Assembly: GCF_014207375.1 (NCBI RefSeq)
Contig: NZ_JACHEE010000012.1
Span: 1 to 64,000, forward strand
Length of the DNA stretch: 64,000 nucleotides
Source: Arthrobacter sp. AZCC_0090
GTDB lineage: Bacteria; Actinomycetota; Actinomycetes; Actinomycetales; Micrococcaceae
Direction of reading: 5' to 3'
A program made the position numbers and the translations under genes. Position 1 is the stretch's first letter. Every line of letters starts with the position of its first letter. The notes below the pieces were generated by a model. It saw only the letters and a list, made by a program, of their open reading frames with translations. It was not told where the DNA came from and ran no database searches. Shown in pieces: positions 60,774-64,000 of the stretch.

Positions 60774-62930
60774 CTAGGGCTTTCCGTGCCTTCTGGCCTG
60801 TTCCACGAGGTCAACCGCCCACGGGCGGGACCCGTGGTGGAACAGCATGCCCTCGGGCAGCCCCTGGACGGACACGGTGGAACCGGAGATGTCGATGGTG
60901 ATCCGGCCCTCCGCCATGGGGGCGTTGGTGACGTGCAGATCGCCGTAGGATTCCGGGAGCACGGGATTCATCCAGAGGCCGCCGAGGGCAACATCCGGAT
61001 AGTAGCCCATCAGGCTCTTGACTAGCATGATGGGAGTGGTAGCGGCCCAGGCCTGGGGCGAGCACGCCGTGGGGTAGGGCACGGGTTCGTCAAAGTGCTC
61101 GCGGCTAAAGCCGCAGAACAGTTCGGGCAGCCGCCCCTCCGAGTACTCGGCCGCCTCCAACAGAGCCGTGGAGATCCGCTGCGCCTCCTCCACGAAGCCG
61201 TAGCGCAGCAAGCCAGCCTGGATAATCGCATTGTCGTGGGGCCAGACAGACCCGTTGTGGTAGCTCGCGGGGTTGTAGGCGCCCATGTTGCTTGCCAGGG
61301 TCCGCACGCCCCACCCGCTGAACATCTCCGGGGACATCAGCCGTTCGACTACCAGCGGGGCCTTGTCCTCATCGATGAGGCCGAACAACAGGCAGTGGCC
61401 CATGTTGGAAGCGCATGCATCAACCGGCCGCTTGTCGCGGTCCAGCGCGATAGCGTAGTAGCCGTGCTCAGGCAGCCAGAACTGTTCGTTGAACTGCCTC
61501 TTCAGCCGTACGGCGCGGTCCCGGTACGTGACGGCCAAGTCCACGTCCCCGGCGTTGTAGGCCAGCCAGGAGCGACCCAGGTACGCGCCGTAGACGTAGG
61601 CCTGCACCTCGCACAGAGCGATCGGCGGCTCGGCCCTCCTGCCGTCGGCGAAATTGATACCGTCCCAAGAGTCCTTCCAGCCCTGGTTGATCAGGCCCTG
61701 GTCGTTGAGACGTTCATACTCGACGAACCCGTCCCCGTCCTTGTCGCCGTAGTTCTGTATCCAGTCCAGCGCCCGGTCCACATGGGGCATCAGGGCGGCG
61801 ATGGTTTCTGGGGCGAATCCCCAGCGGCTGACTTCGCCGAGCAGCGCCACGAACAGCGGCGTGGCGTCGACGCTTCCGTAGTAGGCGGACTTGCCTCCCA
61901 GCGCCAGCGCGCTGGAGACATCGAGCCTGACTTCGTGCAGAATCTTGCCCGGCTCCTCCTCGTTCATCGGATTCACCACGCTGCCTTGGCGGTCGGCGAG
62001 AGTCTGAATGGTCCCAAGGGCCAGGGACGGATCTACCGGTAGCGCCATGAGGGACGCCCACAGCGAGTCCCGGCCGAAAAGCGCCATGAACCATGGCGCG
62101 CCGGCGGCCACCACGATCCGGTCCGGGTGGTCAGGATCCTCGATGCGAAGAGCGCCCAGATCGTCGTAGCTGCGCAGAAGGGTCCGTTCGATGGAGCGGT
62201 TGCCCATCTGCAGGACCGGGATCTTGGACACCCACGCCTGCCGGCGCAGGTCGCGCGGAGATGTCTCGCTCTCGTTGGGACGAACAAACTGCGCCACCGC
62301 GCCGGATCCCTCGACCGTAGGCGCCACACTCACGGTGGCGCTCCATTGTCCGTGCGGCGGGACAACGGCACGGTACGTCAAGGCCTCCGGCGCGACGTCG
62401 GCGCCGCCGGCCGAAACGACGACGCCCTTCCGGACATCCTGCCAGGCGGCCCGGATCGTCAGCGATTCGCCATCCGCTTCGAGGGACTTGTCCCAGCGCC
62501 GCTGAATCCGTGCCTCCTTCACCTCGAAGAGGTCCGCGAAGTCCACCTCGGCCTTAAGGGAAACCAGGCACTCGGCAGGGGCCGGTGAGTAGTTCCATAC
62601 GGTGATCTGCTCCAGGATTCCGGCACCTACCTCGCGGAGGCGTTCGACGATCAGCGGGCTGTCCGCGTACCCGTCCGAGCGGGGTACGCGGCCGACAAAG
62701 AGGGCACGATACGGCTCCGTCGTCTTGGCGGCCAGCGGCTCCAGGGGCTCACCATTAACGGTCAGATTCCAGCGGGACAGGATGCGGGTGTCCTCGAAGA
62801 AAACCCCGTGCGGGTGTTCAGGATGGATATCGCCGTTCGCCGAGGAGATGCAAAAGGACGAGCCCTCCACCAAGGTGACCGTCCCGGCACCCAGCGGCCC
62901 GGCAGCAGTGTCAGCATTCCATCCAGCCAT
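60774..62930 (-). CDS. glycogen-debranching-type amylo-alpha-1,6-glucosidase (GH-like)
   Basis: 718 residues from ATG 62930 (AAAGGAG upstream). The N-terminal domain has HGVFFEDTRILSRWNLTVNG; the catalytic (alpha/alpha)6 part has PWFMALFGRDSLWASLMAL, YGSVDATPLFVALLGE, WKDSWDGINFADG and YHNGSVWPHDNAIIQAGLLRYG. Acid residues in FGRDSLW and GWKDSWDG fit GH13/15-like debranching enzymes of actinobacteria. It lies outside the acyl-CoA pathway and has no shared promoter motif. Confidence 0.9.
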   Translation of the reverse strand: MAGWNADTAAGPLGAGTVTLVEGSSFCISSANGDIHPEHPHGVFFEDTRILSRWNLTVNGEPLEPLAAKTTEPYRALFVGRVPRSDGYADSPLIVERLREVGAGILEQITVWNYSPAPAECLVSLKAEVDFADLFEVKEARIQRRWDKSLEADGESLTIRAAWQDVRKGVVVSAGGADVAPEALTYRAVVPPHGQWSATVSVAPTVEGSGAVAQFVRPNESETSPRDLRRQAWVSKIPVLQMGNRSIERTLLRSYDDLGALRIEDPDHPDRIVVAAGAPWFMALFGRDSLWASLMALPVDPSLALGTIQTLADRQGSVVNPMNEEEPGKILHEVRLDVSSALALGGKSAYYGSVDATPLFVALLGEVSRWGFAPETIAALMPHVDRALDWIQNYGDKDGDGFVEYERLNDQGLINQGWKDSWDGINFADGRRAEPPIALCEVQAYVYGAYLGRSWLAYNAGDVDLAVTYRDRAVRLKRQFNEQFWLPEHGYYAIALDRDKRPVDACASNMGHCLLFGLIDEDKAPLVVERLMSPEMFSGWGVRTLASNMGAYNPASYHNGSVWPHDNAIIQAGLLRYGFVEEAQRISTALLEAAEYSEGRLPELFCGFSREHFDEPVPYPTACSPQAWAATTPIMLVKSLMGYYPDVALGGLWMNPVLPESYGDLHVTNAPMAEGRITIDISGSTVSVQGLPEGMLFHHGSRPWAVDLVEQARRHGKP

Positions 62931-63065
62931 CCCGGCTCCTTCAAAGGATTGACTACAACGGCTTCGGCAGGCGGCACCGCGCGGTCCGTAATCGACCAAT
63001 CGATCGCTGCCTTCATTTGTCCAACCGACGCTACGCCCGTGCACCAAGTGATGCCAGCCCCCGAG

Positions 63066-63077
63066 TTGACTCGTCAA
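63066..63077. promoter_or_regulatory. TTGACTCGTCAA near-palindrome upstream of the debranching enzyme
   Basis: Two 5-bp arms (TTGAC/GTCAA) with a two-base centre, 136 bp before the debranching-enzyme start. Possible operator; no second copy seen. Confidence 0.25.
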
Positions 63078-63164
63078 AAACCTCCGCGAAGGGGCATACG
63101 TTGCCTCATAAGTATTTCTCCGGCTGGTTCGGGGGGTGGGCGTGGGCCGGGCTACGCAGGGTGG

Positions 63165-63470
63165 ATGGGACTGACGATGGGCGAACGCAAGGCCGTGACG
63201 AAGCAGCTGGCCAGGACCTACCGGGCCGGTGATCGGGTCCGGAAGGGCAGGATCCTGGACGAGGTGGTTGAGCTGACGGGCTGGCACCGGGACTATGCGC
63301 GGGCGGTGCTGCGGGCCCCGGCCGGACGGCTGCTGGCGGCGCAGATGCCTGAGCTTGTTCCGATGTTGCGCGAGGAGGGGCGCTGCAGCTTACGGATCCG
63401 CAGGCGGCCCTGCTGGGAACCGGGCTGCTGCCGGTGACGACGCTGGCACGGGATGCCGGGCTGCATGAGT
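63165..63470 (+). mobile_element. integrase-type transposase remnant with internal deletion
   Basis: MGERKAVTKQLARTYRAGDR, GRILDEVVELTGWHRDYARA and VLRAPAGRLLAAQMPELVPM follow the N-terminus of actinobacterial integrase-like transposases, but about 35 residues that normally stand between the two LRA motifs are absent. The frame is lost after LREEG. The rest to 63564 holds no gene. Confidence 0.55.
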
Positions 63471-63564
63471 CGTGTCGCGCTTCCTGACCGCTCCGGCTGT
63501 CCACAGTGATTCGCATCGCGGTCCCAGAGACCGGCCCGCCCCGGCGGCGCGAATCACCGAATTC

Positions 63565-63903
63565 TTAGGGCGCGACTATCCGATCGGTGATTGCCTTGTA
63601 GAGAACGAGGGAGCGGCTTGCGTCGAGAGTCTCGCTCATCTGCAGAAGCGGGATGGCCCGGCGGAGAGCGGCAGCGGCCTCCGCCCCGCTTCCCTCGACT
63701 TCGTAGACCGCAACATACCGGTAATCGGGCGCCGGTGCCGTCGTTGCTTCGGCGTCGAACTCGAACCGTTGGGCGGCGACGAAGCCGGGGATTTGGAGGA
63801 TCTCCGGGAGATGCACATTGTCATACCAGTGGTTGAACTCCTCGTCTTCGCCGCCGACGGCGTTAGTTTGCACGAAGTAGATCGAGGTCGGCACCGCGGT
63901 CAC
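63565..63903 (-). CDS. EthD-like small protein coupled to the aldolase gene
   Basis: 112 residues from a GTG whose bases overlap the aldolase stop (GTGA). FNHWYDNVHLPEILQIPGF and YRYVAVYEVEG match the frame of 28119-28448, so the two are probable paralogues. An accessory role next to a meta-cleavage aldolase is likely. Confidence 0.72.
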   Translation of the reverse strand: MTAVPTSIYFVQTNAVGGEDEEFNHWYDNVHLPEILQIPGFVAAQRFEFDAEATTAPAPDYRYVAVYEVEGSGAEAAAALRRAIPLLQMSETLDASRSLVLYKAITDRIVAP

Positions 63904-64000
63904 CGGCTGGAATGCGCGAGGTCGAGGGCCACATCGACGATGAGGTCCTCCTGGCCGCCGACGTATCCCCTGCGGCCGACTTCGACGAGGATGTCGCGGG
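63900..64000 (-). CDS. 4-hydroxy-2-oxovalerate aldolase, C-terminal end (runs off the right edge)
   Basis: Only the last 32 residues are inside: ILVEVGRRGYVGGQEDLIVD followed by VALDLAHSSR. The GRRxxVGGQEDxIxDVALD motif is the conserved C-terminus of HOA aldolases (MhpE/HsaF/BphI), which split 4-hydroxy-2-oxo acids into pyruvate and an aldehyde. A second catabolic block begins beyond the window. Confidence 0.7.
   Translation of the reverse strand, partial: RDILVEVGRRGYVGGQEDLIVDVALDLAHSSR

Noticed and set aside
62931..63287. N-terminal extension of the debranching enzyme
   Set aside because: A perfect ribosome site precedes ATG 62930 and the upstream residues are unlike the family.
1..64000. 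CRISPR arrays, tRNA or rRNA genes
   Set aside because: No spaced direct repeats, cloverleaf-like segments or rRNA signatures were noticed on either strand by eye.

Overview
The window looks like a catabolic island of a high-GC actinobacterium. Arthrobacter-like Micrococcaceae is my best guess. The reasons are the GC-rich codon use, the gpgS-folP2 pair known from actinobacteria, the TetR-controlled acyl-CoA dehydrogenase / CaiB / MaoC gene sets, and the PrpD sequence. No rRNA, tRNA, CRISPR array or replication origin was seen.

Layout. 1-2.4 kb: 5' part of prpD (2-methylcitrate dehydratase) behind a decayed GntR regulator, then a TetR regulator. 2.8-10.1 kb: a SufT-like protein, a broken aminotransferase, a histidine phosphatase, a RibD-type reductase, an amidohydrolase/CoA-transferase pair and a divergent crotonase. 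10.2-18.5 kb: a Cys-less thiolase plus DUF35 protein (aldolase-like), a CaiB CoA-transferase, a 717-aa fused acyl-CoA dehydrogenase, a small repeat protein, an acyl-CoA ligase and an alpha/beta hydrolase. 18.5-19.4 kb: IS remnants. 19.4-27.1 kb: SDR, two acyl-CoA dehydrogenases, MoxR ATPase, hydrolase, VWA protein and a MaoC pair. 27.1-36.9 kb: VOC and EthD-like proteins, a fused carboxyltransferase, 3-hydroxyacyl-CoA dehydrogenase, aldehyde dehydrogenase, AcuI-like reductase, MFS transporter and amidohydrolase. 37.0-41.9 kb: gpgS, folP2, an extradiol-dioxygenase-like protein, folE, DoxX. 42.2-52.0 kb: phosphatase, a second TetR with its APH-SDR-ACAD operon, paralogues of the MFS and CaiB genes, an MDR and an SDR. 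52.4-60.0 kb: etfBA with a b-type cytochrome, thioesterase, thiolase, SDR, crotonase and a third TetR. 60.7-64.0 kb: glycogen debranching-type enzyme, a decayed integrase, and the edge of a 4-hydroxy-2-oxovalerate aldolase gene.

How it may work (inference). A carboxylic acid is activated to a CoA thioester (AMP-ligase, CaiB proteins), dehydrogenated by several ACADs feeding EtfBA, hydrated by the MaoC pair or crotonases, and cleaved either by a true thiolase (56.2-57.4 kb) or by the Cys-less thiolase/DUF35 pair acting as a retro-aldolase. Aldehyde dehydrogenase, AcuI-like reductase and prpD would handle C3 products. The substrate cannot be read from the sequence; branched or alicyclic acids fit best. 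No steroid-ring genes are present.

The main new signal is a shared palindrome, CNGTA-N5-TACNG (best form CAGTAAGNNTTACTG), in about a dozen promoter gaps from 2.7 to 60.1 kb, including those of the gpgS-folP2 operon and of folE/doxX. It ties most of the island, and pterin/folate genes with it, into one putative TetR regulon.
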